From contig JAMPFE010000058.1 in the NCBI GenBank assembly GCA_023664705.1, positions 1 to 12,029 of the forward strand: 12,029 bases of DNA, read 5' to 3'. Origin of the DNA: Lachnospiraceae bacterium (GTDB lineage Bacteria > Bacillota > Clostridia > Oscillospirales > Ruminococcaceae). The notes beneath the pieces are model-generated. The model did not search any database and was not told where the DNA came from. It saw only the letters and a list, made by a program, of their open reading frames with translations. Shown here piece after piece: positions 1 to 5,745 of the stretch (positions are counted from its first letter, which is position 1; the number at the start of each line of letters is the position of its first letter). The position numbers were made by a program, and so were the translations under genes.

Positions 1-458
1 GCGCGATAAACGACTTCTGCACGGTCAAAGACGACGTTGCAAAGGTACTCCGCGAAAGCATAACCGAGGTGCTTGACCCGAACCTAAACGGCAGCGTACA
101 GGCGGCGCAACAGCGAATCGACGAACTCGCCCGCAATATTGACGAGCTGATAAAACTGGCGACTGTTCCCGAAACCGCGGCTACTGCAATGTCCGATATT
201 GCACGGTTCAGCGAGGAAATGAAAACGCTCCGAGAATTCATAGAAAACGAAAAAGCGAAACAGGCAGCGGCTCAAAGAGGCTCTGCCGAGTTGGACGCGG
301 TACTGAATCGGCTCGAGAACGAGGACTTTACGATGACAGAATATGACGACGTAGCGGTTCGTCAGCTTATCGAAAAGGTCACGGTTGAGAGCAAAGATAC
401 CATAACAATCACCTTCAAGAGCGGCTTCGAAATGAGAAAGGGTTTAAATGGAGATTGA
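1..458 (+). CDS. Large serine recombinase, C-terminal end (5' partial)
   Basis: The frame is open from the window edge (first whole codon at 3, reading AINDFCTVKDDV...) to TGA at 456-458, so the GTG at 69 is an internal valine codon and not the start. About 151 residues are visible. They hold a long charged heptad-like helix region (QQRIDELARNIDELIKLA, then SEEMKTLREFIENEKAKQ). After it comes the closing segment YDDVAVRQLIEKVTVESKD...FKSGFEMRKG, which matches how clostridial large serine recombinases end, after the coiled coil. These enzymes integrate and excise conjugative elements and phages through a catalytic serine in the N-terminal domain, which lies outside the window. The end overlaps the next small ORF by 11 bases. 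The family is recognised from C-terminal style only; the element type is inferred. Confidence 0.82.
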   Translation, partial: AINDFCTVKDDVAKVLRESITEVLDPNLNGSVQAAQQRIDELARNIDELIKLATVPETAATAMSDIARFSEEMKTLREFIENEKAKQAAAQRGSAELDAVLNRLENEDFTMTEYDDVAVRQLIEKVTVESKDTITITFKSGFEMRKGLNGD

Positions 459-582
459 TATTCCGGCGTGGCTATATGAGTTGTTTCTGAATAGGGCAGC
501 CGAAACGGATTCCGCGGTTGAAGAAATCGCGGAATCTGCTTTTAGGAAATTTATGGAAAGGACTGACAACAATGTCGACTAA
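448..582 (+). CDS. Small 44-aa protein overlapping the recombinase end
   Basis: An ATG at 448 opens a 44-codon frame reading MEIDIPAWLYELFLNRAAET and ending FMERTDNNVD at TAA 580-582. It starts inside the last codons of the recombinase (11-base overlap) and its stop overlaps the ATG (572) of the next gene, so it sits in a translationally coupled chain. The sequence is predicted helical, with an acidic amphipathic second half (SAVEEIAESAFRKFME). No function is recognised. Its position suggests an accessory or regulator of the recombinase or of the ribbon-helix-helix gene behind it. No separate strong Shine-Dalgarno is visible, so expression would depend on coupling. Confidence 0.5.
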   Translation: MEIDIPAWLYELFLNRAAETDSAVEEIAESAFRKFMERTDNNVD

Positions 583-1084
583 CGAGAAAAAAGGCGTAAC
601 CGTCAAAATCGACGCAGAGCTGCACGCCGAGGTCAAACGGTACATCGAAGAACACGGGATAACAATGGGAGATTTCGTCACTTTAGCATTTCAGGATGAA
701 CTTCATCCCAAATTCAACATCAGGGAGGACAAGAACATGAGCAATATGAGAACGCTGGCGTTTCAGGTGCCGGAGGAGCTGTTTCAGCAGATCAAGGATT
801 ATTTGCAGCGGAACAACATGACCCAAAAGGACTTCGTGATCGGGCTGATCGCAACCGAGATCAACCGCGATTTAACGCAGAGAGCCGCGCAGATGACTGC
901 CGAGGAAAATACGGACGTGTCGCGCGATTTGAGCGAGGATTCCCCCGAGGCCGGGGAACAACCCGAGGAACAGGAAAGCGCCGCCATTTCGACCGATTTT
1001 GACGGCGAATCCGAGAACCCAGATGAGGACATGGACGAGAGTGAGGAACAGGACGAGGGGATGGGAATGCCGATGGGTATGTGA
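572..1084 (+). CDS. Tandem ribbon-helix-helix-like DNA-binding protein with acidic tail
   Basis: 170 aa. The ATG at 572 is chosen because AAAGGA lies about 10 bases upstream; an in-frame TTG at 518 has no ribosome site and would run through the small ORF. Two similar units are visible. Residues 8-45 read GVTVKIDAELHAEVKRYIEE followed by HGITMGDFVTLAFQDEL; residues 59-100 read MRTLAFQVPEELFQQIKDYL followed by NNMTQKDFVIGLIATEI. Each has a short strand, a helix, a turn and a second helix, as in MetJ/Arc ribbon-helix-helix proteins. The rest (about 105-170) is a low-complexity acidic tail of Glu/Asp/Ser ending GMGMPMGM. Such proteins are common beside recombinases of clostridial conjugative elements. 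A DNA-binding role in regulation or transfer is inferred. An internal GGAGG (723-727) and ATG (737) precede the second unit. Confidence 0.72.
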   Translation: MSTNEKKGVTVKIDAELHAEVKRYIEEHGITMGDFVTLAFQDELHPKFNIREDKNMSNMRTLAFQVPEELFQQIKDYLQRNNMTQKDFVIGLIATEINRDLTQRAAQMTAEENTDVSRDLSEDSPEAGEQPEEQESAAISTDFDGESENPDEDMDESEEQDEGMGMPMGM

Positions 1085-1105
1085 AATTTCATTTTGCAAA
1101 AGTGC

Positions 1106-1134
1106 TTGACAACTGCGCGGCTATACATTATAAT
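1106..1134 (+). promoter_or_regulatory. Consensus sigma-A promoter
   Basis: TTGACA at 1106-1111 and TATAAT at 1129-1134 are separated by exactly 17 bases, a perfect consensus match. Transcription would begin near 1141. It lies 22 bases after the ribbon-helix-helix gene and faces a hairpin at 1212-1239, so most transcripts may stop after about 100 nt. Confidence 0.85.
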
Positions 1135-1140
1135 AGGGAT

Positions 1141-1250
1141 GTAAGAGCGAGTTTTATTGAATGTCGAAAAAATCTTTTTCGTCAGCGTTTCACAATAATA
1201 TAATATGTCGAAAAACGTCCGATTTTATTCGGGCGTTTTATTTTGTTTGT
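1141..1250 (+). ncRNA. Putative short leader or small RNA
   Basis: Bounded upstream by the consensus promoter and downstream by a terminator-like hairpin, this stretch would give an RNA of about 100-105 nt. It contains a 7-bp hairpin (CGAAAAA/TTTTTCG, 1165-1181) and the 11-mer ATGTCGAAAAA twice (1161-1171 and 1205-1215). It may be a free small RNA, or a leader whose terminator controls read-through into the 97-aa/dGTPase genes at 1377. No known riboswitch or RNA family is recognised. Confidence 0.35.
1212..1246 (+). terminator. Rho-independent terminator-like hairpin (element A)
   Basis: AAAACGTCCGA (1212-1222) pairs with TCGGGCGTTTT (1229-1239), an 11-bp stem with one G-T pair and a 6-base loop, followed by ATTTTG. 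It closes the transcript from the promoter at 1106-1134. It resembles the hairpins at 3239-3270 and 3695-3730, which also follow an AAAATCTTTTT box. Confidence 0.65.
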
Positions 1251-1376
1251 AATTGATTGAAATTATCTCTGCTTGTTATTATGCACAATTTCTATAAATA
1301 AAATTTAGCTAAATTGCTATATTGACAAAAGACTAAAATATATAATTCAGTTTATAGATTAAATAGGGAGGGTATT

Positions 1377-1670
1377 ATGGATAAGGTGAAAGCGGTCAAA
1401 AAGGAAACTAGCAAAATTCAGCATCGAAATAAAAGAAAGTCTTATAGAAATGTGGTTAGTTCACTAAATGAAAGAACTAGAACTTATGAGAAACCCATAA
1501 CAATTGCTAAAGTTTCATCAAAATCAAAAAGATTTAAATCATTAGATAGCCACCCCGCGTTTAGCATTGAAATAATTGAGTCTGTATTCGGAGTAGATGC
1601 AGAAAGTAAAAACGGAATAATATTTAAATGTCCTCCAAAAGGACAACCAGCATTTAAAATTAAAGATTAA
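1377..1670 (+). CDS. Basic 97-aa orphan protein upstream of dGTPase
   Basis: The ATG at 1377 follows an excellent ribosome site (GGGAGGG, 1365-1371). The product is strongly basic in its first 55 residues (for example HRNKRKSYRNVV, then VSSKSKRFKSLD). A more ordered C-terminal part, HPAFSIEIIESVFGVDAESK and then NGIIFKCPPKGQPAFKIKD, may be a small alpha/beta fold. No signal peptide or membrane segment is seen, so it should be cytoplasmic. No family is recognised. It lies 14 bases before the dGTPase start on the same strand in equally AT-rich DNA, so the two are probably co-transcribed and functionally linked, for example as nucleic-acid-binding partner, regulator or inhibitor. That role is inference from position and charge alone. 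Confidence 0.65.
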   Translation: MDKVKAVKKETSKIQHRNKRKSYRNVVSSLNERTRTYEKPITIAKVSSKSKRFKSLDSHPAFSIEIIESVFGVDAESKNGIIFKCPPKGQPAFKIKD

Positions 1671-1684
1671 GGATGTGATGTCAT

Positions 1685-3112
1685 ATGTCTACTAACGATT
1701 ATTTTCGTTTTTCTCCTTTAGAGCACACCACTAGAGAAAGCACTTCTACTTGTATAGATTATCGAACAGAATATGCACGTGATTATGCTCGTGTGCTTCA
1801 TTCTCCTTCCTTTCGTAGACTGCAAGGAAAAACACAACTTTTTCCAACGCAAGAAAGTGATTTTTTCAGGAATAGATTAACTCACTCATTAGAAGTTTCT
1901 CAAATCGCAAAATCAATTGCAGTAAAAATGCAAAAAGAATACCCTACATTAGATGTTGTTCCTGAAGTGTGTGAAATAGCGGGACTTATTCACGATATAG
2001 GTCACCCGCCTTTTGGACACAATGGAGAAGCAGCTTTGGATGATTGTATGTTTAGATCCGGTGGATTCGAAGGCAACGCTCAAACTTTACACATCATTAC
2101 ACGGTTAGAAAAAAAGGAATTGCCAAAAGATGGTATCCCTTTTAATAAGGATGGAGATGATTGTAGATATGGTTTAAATCTAACAGCAAGAGTAATTGCC
2201 TCAGCCATAAAGTATGACAATGAAATACCGCTTATTAGAGATAGAGGCAATTATGTTTTTCAAAAGGGGTATTATGCATCAGAAGCGACTATTGTTAAAA
2301 AAGTGAAAGATTGTTTAACGACTTCTGAACAAAGGCAGGATCAGAAATTTAAAACAATTGAATGCGGTATTATGGATATTGCTGATGATATTGCTTATTC
2401 AACATATGATGTTGAGGATGCATTTAAGGCTGGTTTTTTGTCCCCTTATGATATGCTCGCAGTTGAAGATGATATTTTGAAAAAAATATCAGACAAATTA
2501 TATAAAAGCAATATACAATTGAGCCCAGATGAGTGTAGAAAAATATTGGTTGATATATTTCGGGATACCATTATAGAACGACTTTTGGAAGATCAGAAAA
2601 AAGCAGGTGGCTCAAAATCTAAAAATTTTAATTTAATTACCCTAAACAATTTGGTAGAATTTTATAGAAAATCTAAACGCATAGCTGCAGATGGGTATTT
2701 TCGCACAGATTTTACATCGACATTAGTGAATAAATTCATAAATGGTGTAAAAATAGACATTAATGAAGACTGTCCAATTTTGTCACATGTTTACCTTGAT
2801 GATCAAACACTACATAGAGTTAACGTTTTGAAACATTTCTCATATGTTGCGCTTATAAACTCCTCACGATTAAAAGTTGCCGAGAATCGTGGCGCAGAAA
2901 TTATTAAAAATATGTTTAAAAAATTAAATTGTATTGAAGGAAGTAAGCTTCTGCCTGAGGATACAAGAGAATTGTATGAAATGACAGACAATGCAGCAAT
3001 TCGAGCGCGTGTTGTGTGTGATTTTATTGCAGGGATGACAGATCGTTATGCTATTGAATTTTATGGAAGGTTGTTTTCAGAAAATCCACAATCAATTTTC
3101 AAACCACTATAA
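1685..3112 (+). CDS. dgt: dGTP triphosphohydrolase (HD-domain dNTPase)
   Basis: 475 aa, the usual size for long dGTPases. It hydrolyses dGTP (or other dNTPs) to the deoxynucleoside and triphosphate in the cytoplasm. Metal-binding HD residues are all visible: H67 in RLTHSLEV, H103-D104 in AGLIHDIGHPPFGHNGE, and D235 in DIADDIAYSTYDVED. The family motif FEGNAQTLHII starts at 128, and the conserved N-terminal YARVLHSPSFRRLQGKTQLF at 34-53 and C-terminal GMTDRYAIEFY at 450-460 are present. It therefore looks complete and active. The ATG at 1685 follows AAGGATGTGA. Some dGTPases deplete dNTPs to stop phage replication (established for certain family members). The mobile-element setting and AT-rich composition fit such cargo, but a housekeeping-like dNTP control role is not excluded. 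Confidence 0.93.
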   Translation: MSTNDYFRFSPLEHTTRESTSTCIDYRTEYARDYARVLHSPSFRRLQGKTQLFPTQESDFFRNRLTHSLEVSQIAKSIAVKMQKEYPTLDVVPEVCEIAGLIHDIGHPPFGHNGEAALDDCMFRSGGFEGNAQTLHIITRLEKKELPKDGIPFNKDGDDCRYGLNLTARVIASAIKYDNEIPLIRDRGNYVFQKGYYASEATIVKKVKDCLTTSEQRQDQKFKTIECGIMDIADDIAYSTYDVEDAFKAGFLSPYDMLAVEDDILKKISDKLYKSNIQLSPDECRKILVDIFRDTIIERLLEDQKKAGGSKSKNFNLITLNNLVEFYRKSKRIAADGYFRTDFTSTLVNKFINGVKIDINEDCPILSHVYLDDQTLHRVNVLKHFSYVALINSSRLKVAENRGAEIIKNMFKKLNCIEGSKLLPEDTRELYEMTDNAAIRARVVCDFIAGMTDRYAIEFYGRLFSENPQSIFKPL

Positions 3113-3202
3113 AATTGAAATATGGATATTTGTAAATAATATTTTCCATAGATTTGATATCATAGTATTTTCATGGTTAATTTTGGAAATGGTGTTCTGT
3201 CC

Positions 3203-3277
3203 TTGATAAAATCTTTTTCACGAATGATCTATGCTAAGAAACGATAGCTTTAGGCAAAGGGCTGTCGTTTTCCTTTG
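3203..3277 (+). terminator. Terminator-like hairpin behind dGTPase (element C)
   Basis: GATAAAATCTTTTTC (3205-3219) precedes a hairpin in which AAACGATAGC (3239-3248) pairs with GCTGTCGTTT (3261-3270) with one wobble and a 12-base loop. TCCTTTG follows. It lies about 125 bases past the dGTPase stop and probably ends that transcript. It is closely similar to the element at 3665-3737. Confidence 0.55.
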
Positions 3278-3280
3278 TGC

Positions 3281-3660
3281 ATTTCTTAAAAAGCAGTTGA
3301 CAAACTCTATTAAATAGACTTAATAACAGTAGGTAGTACAACAGGAAGTTCGTAATGCTATTAATGTTCCAATTAAATATTTCCAAAATGCCAATATCAA
3401 TCTCATGAGCAAACCGCTTAGGTATGCGGATTAGAGCTCAAATGCTGGAAAAATTTAATTGGGTGAGCAATATTGTAATTTGTCAAGAATTGTGCAAGCA
3501 TGGGGTTGAACAACAACTATTTTCGAAGACTTAAAGAAGAACTACTGTTCTATCCCCAAAAAGGCGACGTTATGCAAGGAACAGACAGTCTGCCACTTTT
3601 GCAAATTGCATACGACGACATTAGACTATGCGAGGTCTTTTAAGAATCTTGCTTCGTTTC
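3281..3660 (+). pseudogene. Unidentified decayed coding remnants
   Basis: Between two terminator-like elements there is about 380 bases with no intact gene. It still shows protein-like runs in changing frames: VVQQEVRNAINVPIKYFQNA and NINLMSKPLRYAD (3333 to a TAG near 3435), then MLEKFNWVSNIVICQELCKH (from about 3442), then a 47-aa frame from ATG 3500 to TAA 3641-3643 (ending LLQIAYDDIRLCEVF). Another overlapping frame is Cys-rich. The pieces could be one gene broken by frameshifts. No family is recognised and coding origin is itself uncertain. Confidence 0.3.
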
Positions 3661-3664
3661 ATGG

Positions 3665-3737
3665 GATAAAAATCTTTTTTTCAATGTTTCACAAGAAAAC
3701 GATAATTTTCGACAAGAAGTTGTCGTTTTCTTTTTTT
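3665..3737 (+). terminator. Strong Rho-independent terminator (element B)
   Basis: GATAAAAATCTTTTTTTC (3665-3682) is followed by GTTTCACAA and a 13-bp stem, GAAAACGATAATT (3695-3707) with AGTTGTCGTTTTC (3718-3730), containing two G-T pairs. A run of seven T follows. The hairpin insulates the Phd/Doc remnant from transcription upstream. It is homologous in plan to the elements at 1161-1246 and 3203-3277. Confidence 0.75.
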
Positions 3738-3755
3738 GATTTTTTAAAAATTAGG

Positions 3756-3784
3756 TTGAATTTCTCCTAGATATGTGGTATAAT
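3756..3784 (+). promoter_or_regulatory. Promoter of the Phd/Doc remnant
   Basis: TTGAAT (3756-3761) and TATAAT (3779-3784) are 17 bases apart, with TGTGG before the -10 box. GGGAGAGGAG follows, then the Phd ATG at 3808. The stretch GTGGTATAATAT is the same as in the promoter at 4846-4874. Phd-type antitoxins usually autoregulate such promoters, but no clear operator palindrome is seen. Confidence 0.75.
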
Positions 3785-3807
3785 ATATGGGAGAGGAGTT
3801 GATCTCA

Positions 3808-4049
3808 ATGTTGATAAACACGGAGAGTATGGTTTCCATCACCGAGGCAAATCAAAATTTTTCCAAGGTGGCGAGGATCGTTGACGAAAACGGCTCGGCG
3901 GTCATTTTAAAAAATAACGTTCCGAGGTACATCATTATGGAGTTCCCCGCCGTCGAAGCGCTCTAAACCGCCCCCGACGAGGATATCACAAGTATTTCTG
4001 AAAGACTTATCCAAAAAAACTTGAGGTGTATAAGGAGCTTGCCAAATGA
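3808..4049 (+). pseudogene. Phd/YefM-family antitoxin, disrupted
   Basis: The first 52 codons read like a Phd/YefM N-terminus: SMVSITEANQNFSKVARIVD followed by ENGSAVILKNNVPRYIIMEF. TAA at 3964-3966 interrupts the frame. It continues in the same frame as TAPDEDITSISERLIQKN, then slips by one base and ends KLEVYKELAK with TGA at 4047-4049, overlapping the Doc ATG as in intact phd-doc operons. Correcting one nonsense codon and one missing base would restore a product of about 80 aa, the normal family size. The 52-aa fragment keeps the DNA-binding part but lacks the toxin-neutralising C-terminus. The ribosome site GGAGAGGAG-type sequence (about 3790-3799) is intact. Confidence 0.82.
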
Positions 4050-4178
4050 TACGGCTGACCGAGAAGCAGGTGCTTTCCGTCCGCAAAATGATGATAAAAG
4101 CCACGGGCGGTTCAGACGGAGTGCCGTGATATGGGCTTGCTGAGTTCTGCGCTGAACGCTCCATTTCAGTCGTTTGAC
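4046..4178 (+). pseudogene. Doc (Fic-fold) toxin, frameshifted and truncated
   Basis: ATG 4046 opens MIRLTEKQVLSVRKMMIKAT then GGSDGV, the classic start of clostridial Doc proteins. An extra base near 4124 puts TGA at 4127-4129. The neighbouring frame continues RDMGLLSSALNAPFQSFD to 4178, then the similarity stops. The catalytic Fic motif (HPFxxGNKR type) is absent, so no active kinase-like toxin can be made. Doc inactivates EF-Tu by phosphorylation in known systems. The loss of both the Doc active site and the antitoxin C-terminus fits a dead toxin-antitoxin pair. Confidence 0.85.
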
Positions 4179-4560
4179 GTAGGGTTACAAGACACGAGCA
4201 AGATCATGCCTGAAAAATCCAAGGGGGTTACGATAACCCGACCGAAACCTCAGAACAAAAGTTAGCGTATAGTAACAATCCGCAAGCGAGATCGTGCTCG
4301 AAAATTTTTGAGGAGTATGCTATCGCGAGCAAAAATCCGAAGCCGATAAAGTGGTAGAGGCATACCCTCACGAGCAAGAGAAGCACTCGCAAGTTAATCT
4401 ACCGTAACCGCATTCGGTTAAAGTTCCGCGAAATTTTTTTGAGGGGGTCTCGCTATATCGCCCGAAATCGCCAAGCAAGAGTTAGCGCAGCATAACCAAC
4501 TCTCGAAAAAATGACAAAAATCGAAAATCCGTATTCCAATGTTTTTGAATGATCAGCAAG
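4179..4560. other. Non-coding stretch with short dispersed repeats
   Basis: No credible gene is seen. Small repeated words occur: CACGAGCAAGA at 4193-4203 and 4369-4379; AGTTAGCG near 4260 and 4480; GAAAATTTTTGAGG (about 4300) beside GAAATTTTTTTGAGG (about 4430); GAAAATCCGTATTC (about 4523) beside GAAAATCCCGTATTC (4566). Perfect 6-bp hairpins lie at 4225-4239 (GGGTTA/TAACCC) and 4405-4420 (TAACCG/CGGTTA). This resembles the degenerate intergenic repeat material common in gut Clostridia, or decayed sequence that replaced the Doc 3' end. Confidence 0.45.
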
Positions 4561-4564
4561 CCAT

Positions 4565-4690
4565 AGAAAATCCCGTATTCTTTGGGATTTTCTTCCAAAT
4601 CGAGCACAGCCCCCTCGATTTGCTTTTAGGGAATCCTCGCCCTAAAAGCGACAACACCTATGGTAGCTCACGATTATCTATCGTGATTTT
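4565..4690. repeat. Array of four consecutive hairpins
   Basis: Four perfect inverted repeats follow one another. AGAAAATCCC/GGGATTTTCT is at 4565-4593 (loop 9). CAAATCGAG/CTCGATTTG is at 4596-4622 (loop 9). GCTTTTAGGG/CCCTAAAAGC is at 4622-4649 (loop 8) and shares a G with the second. TCACGAT/ATCGTGA is at 4668-4686 (loop 5), followed by TTTTCTTT. TGGTA (4661-4665) could also pair with TACCA downstream to enclose the last one. The stems differ in sequence, so this is not a simple repeat. It may be a structured RNA, a multiple terminator or a recombination or replication site. Confidence 0.7.
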
Positions 4691-4845
4691 CTTTACCAGT
4701 CAAGCCGAGTAATATTTTGCTTTGATGGATAATGAAGGCGAACTTTCTCAAATAAGTGAAAAAAGACGGCAAGCATATCAAGCTATGATCGTCATCTGCC
4801 GTTCACAGCCGCACCTATAAGAACGACGTTATATTCAAAAAACTC

Positions 4846-4874
4846 TTGATTTTTGTCGGAGAACGTGGTATAAT
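4846..4874 (+). promoter_or_regulatory. Promoter of the PDDEXK nuclease pseudogene
   Basis: TTGATT (4846-4851) and TATAAT (4869-4874) have a 17-base spacer, and GTGG precedes the -10 box. Transcription would start near 4881, about 37 bases before the ATG at 4918. The box and flanks GTGGTATAATAT..GGGAGAG match those of the promoter at 3756-3784. Confidence 0.78.
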
Positions 4875-4917
4875 ATAGGGAGAGCAAAATCAAACTACAA
4901 CTGGGCAGGTGAGACCA

Positions 4918-5628
4918 ATGTCGGTAGAGATAAAGACAGCGGAGCAATTGAGAGCTGAGAACATCGCCAAGATCGCCGATTCTCGATTGATAGACAATAC
5001 ATATATGAACGCTTTTTTCAATGAACAACCCGAACTGATGCAGTTCGTCCTGCGCATCATTATGCAAAAGGAAGATCTTGTGGTCAAGTCGGTGCGAACA
5101 CAAAAAACGCCGAAGAACACTCAAGGACAACCGCTCATGCTGGACGTGAGCATAATTGACGAGGACGGAACGGAGTGCGATATCGAGATAAAGCATGAGC
5201 ACCGACCTGCTAGGCGTACCGAGGATTTTGAGAGACTCCCCGAAACTTGTGAGATATATAATCTCAAAGGATCAAATCCTGCGGTGGATGGATTTCGACA
5301 TTGAGCTATTGGATTTGCCGTTCAATATTGAAGCCGAACACCTTACGGAAGACTGAAGCACGACTTTAAATGCACAAAACCGGACGATATGTTTTATCCG
5401 AACCTAGCCGAAAGAGCAGGATATTTGAAGAAAACCAAAGGATGGTATGACGATATGCGCATGATTATGGATGAAATTATTTAAGAACATAGGAAACTAG
5501 AAGCCCGTCTGATCGCGATAAGGCTTATCCGCAAGGGTATGCTAACCAACGAGAACATTGCCGATGTTACGGACCTCTCTCTTGAATATGTAGAGGAACT
5601 CGCCCGGAGGGTAAAAGCTAACAAGTAA
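4918..5628 (+). pseudogene. PDDEXK_2/Rpn-type nuclease ('transposase'), broken by stops
   Basis: The ATG at 4918 follows GGTGA with good spacing. Its frame encodes DNTYMNAFFNEQPELMQFVL and then LMLDVSIIDEDGTECDIEIK, with the PD-(D/E)XK residues D76 and E90-x-K92, then EDFERLPETCEIY. Compared with the family, the segment between HEHRPARR and EDFERLP is shortened by roughly 15 residues. TGA stops at 5302-5304 and 5329-5331 and TAA at 5482-5484 interrupt the same frame. It nevertheless continues with family-like sequence LKHDFKCTKPDDMFYPNLAE and finally NENIADVTDLSLEYVEELAR before TAA 5626-5628. The 5302-5350 segment reads better in another frame (ILRWMDFDIELLDLPFNIEA), suggesting frameshifts too. 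Intact relatives are Rpn-like nucleases that promote recombination. This copy should be dead. Confidence 0.85.
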
Positions 5629-5632
5629 ACAG

Positions 5633-5670
5633 ATCAAGCCGCCTTACAAAAAAACGTAAGGCGGTTTGAT
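5633..5670. terminator. 15-bp hairpin between convergent units
   Basis: ATCAAGCCGCCTTAC (5633-5647) pairs with GTAAGGCGGTTTGAT (5656-5670), with one G-T pair, around an A-rich 8-base loop. It begins 4 bases after the nuclease pseudogene stop and faces the end of the minus-strand operon 75 bases away. No long T-run follows on either strand, so it may be a weak bidirectional terminator or RNA-stabilising stem. Confidence 0.65.
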
Positions 5671-5745
5671 TGCTAACCGTGTGTGTATTTTTTACATTTT
5701 CGGTTTTTATAAGACTTGCCCACAACGCAAGCAGTATTCCCAAAA

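Noticed and set aside
1161..1256. 31-codon frame MSKKSFSSAFHN... inside the putative small RNA
   Set aside because: There is no convincing ribosome site, and it runs across the terminator stem and loop. It is more likely chance.
1322..1346. TTGACA and TATAAT just before the 97-aa gene
   Set aside because: The spacer is only 13 bases, too short for a normal sigma-A promoter, so not listed as one.
3907..4164. 85-aa minus-strand frame over the Phd/Doc region
   Set aside because: It is the antisense shadow of clear Phd and Doc sequence.
4179..4690. CRISPR array
   Set aside because: Repeats are short, unequal and irregularly spaced, stems differ from each other, and no cas gene is present.
4725..4820. 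31-aa frame MDNEGELSQISEKRRQAYQA...
   Set aside because: Short, with no ribosome site and no recognised family. It may be a gene scrap but cannot be supported.
4792..5202. 136-aa minus-strand frame
   Set aside because: It lies opposite the PDDEXK nuclease N-terminus and its promoter; composition is that of an antisense shadow.
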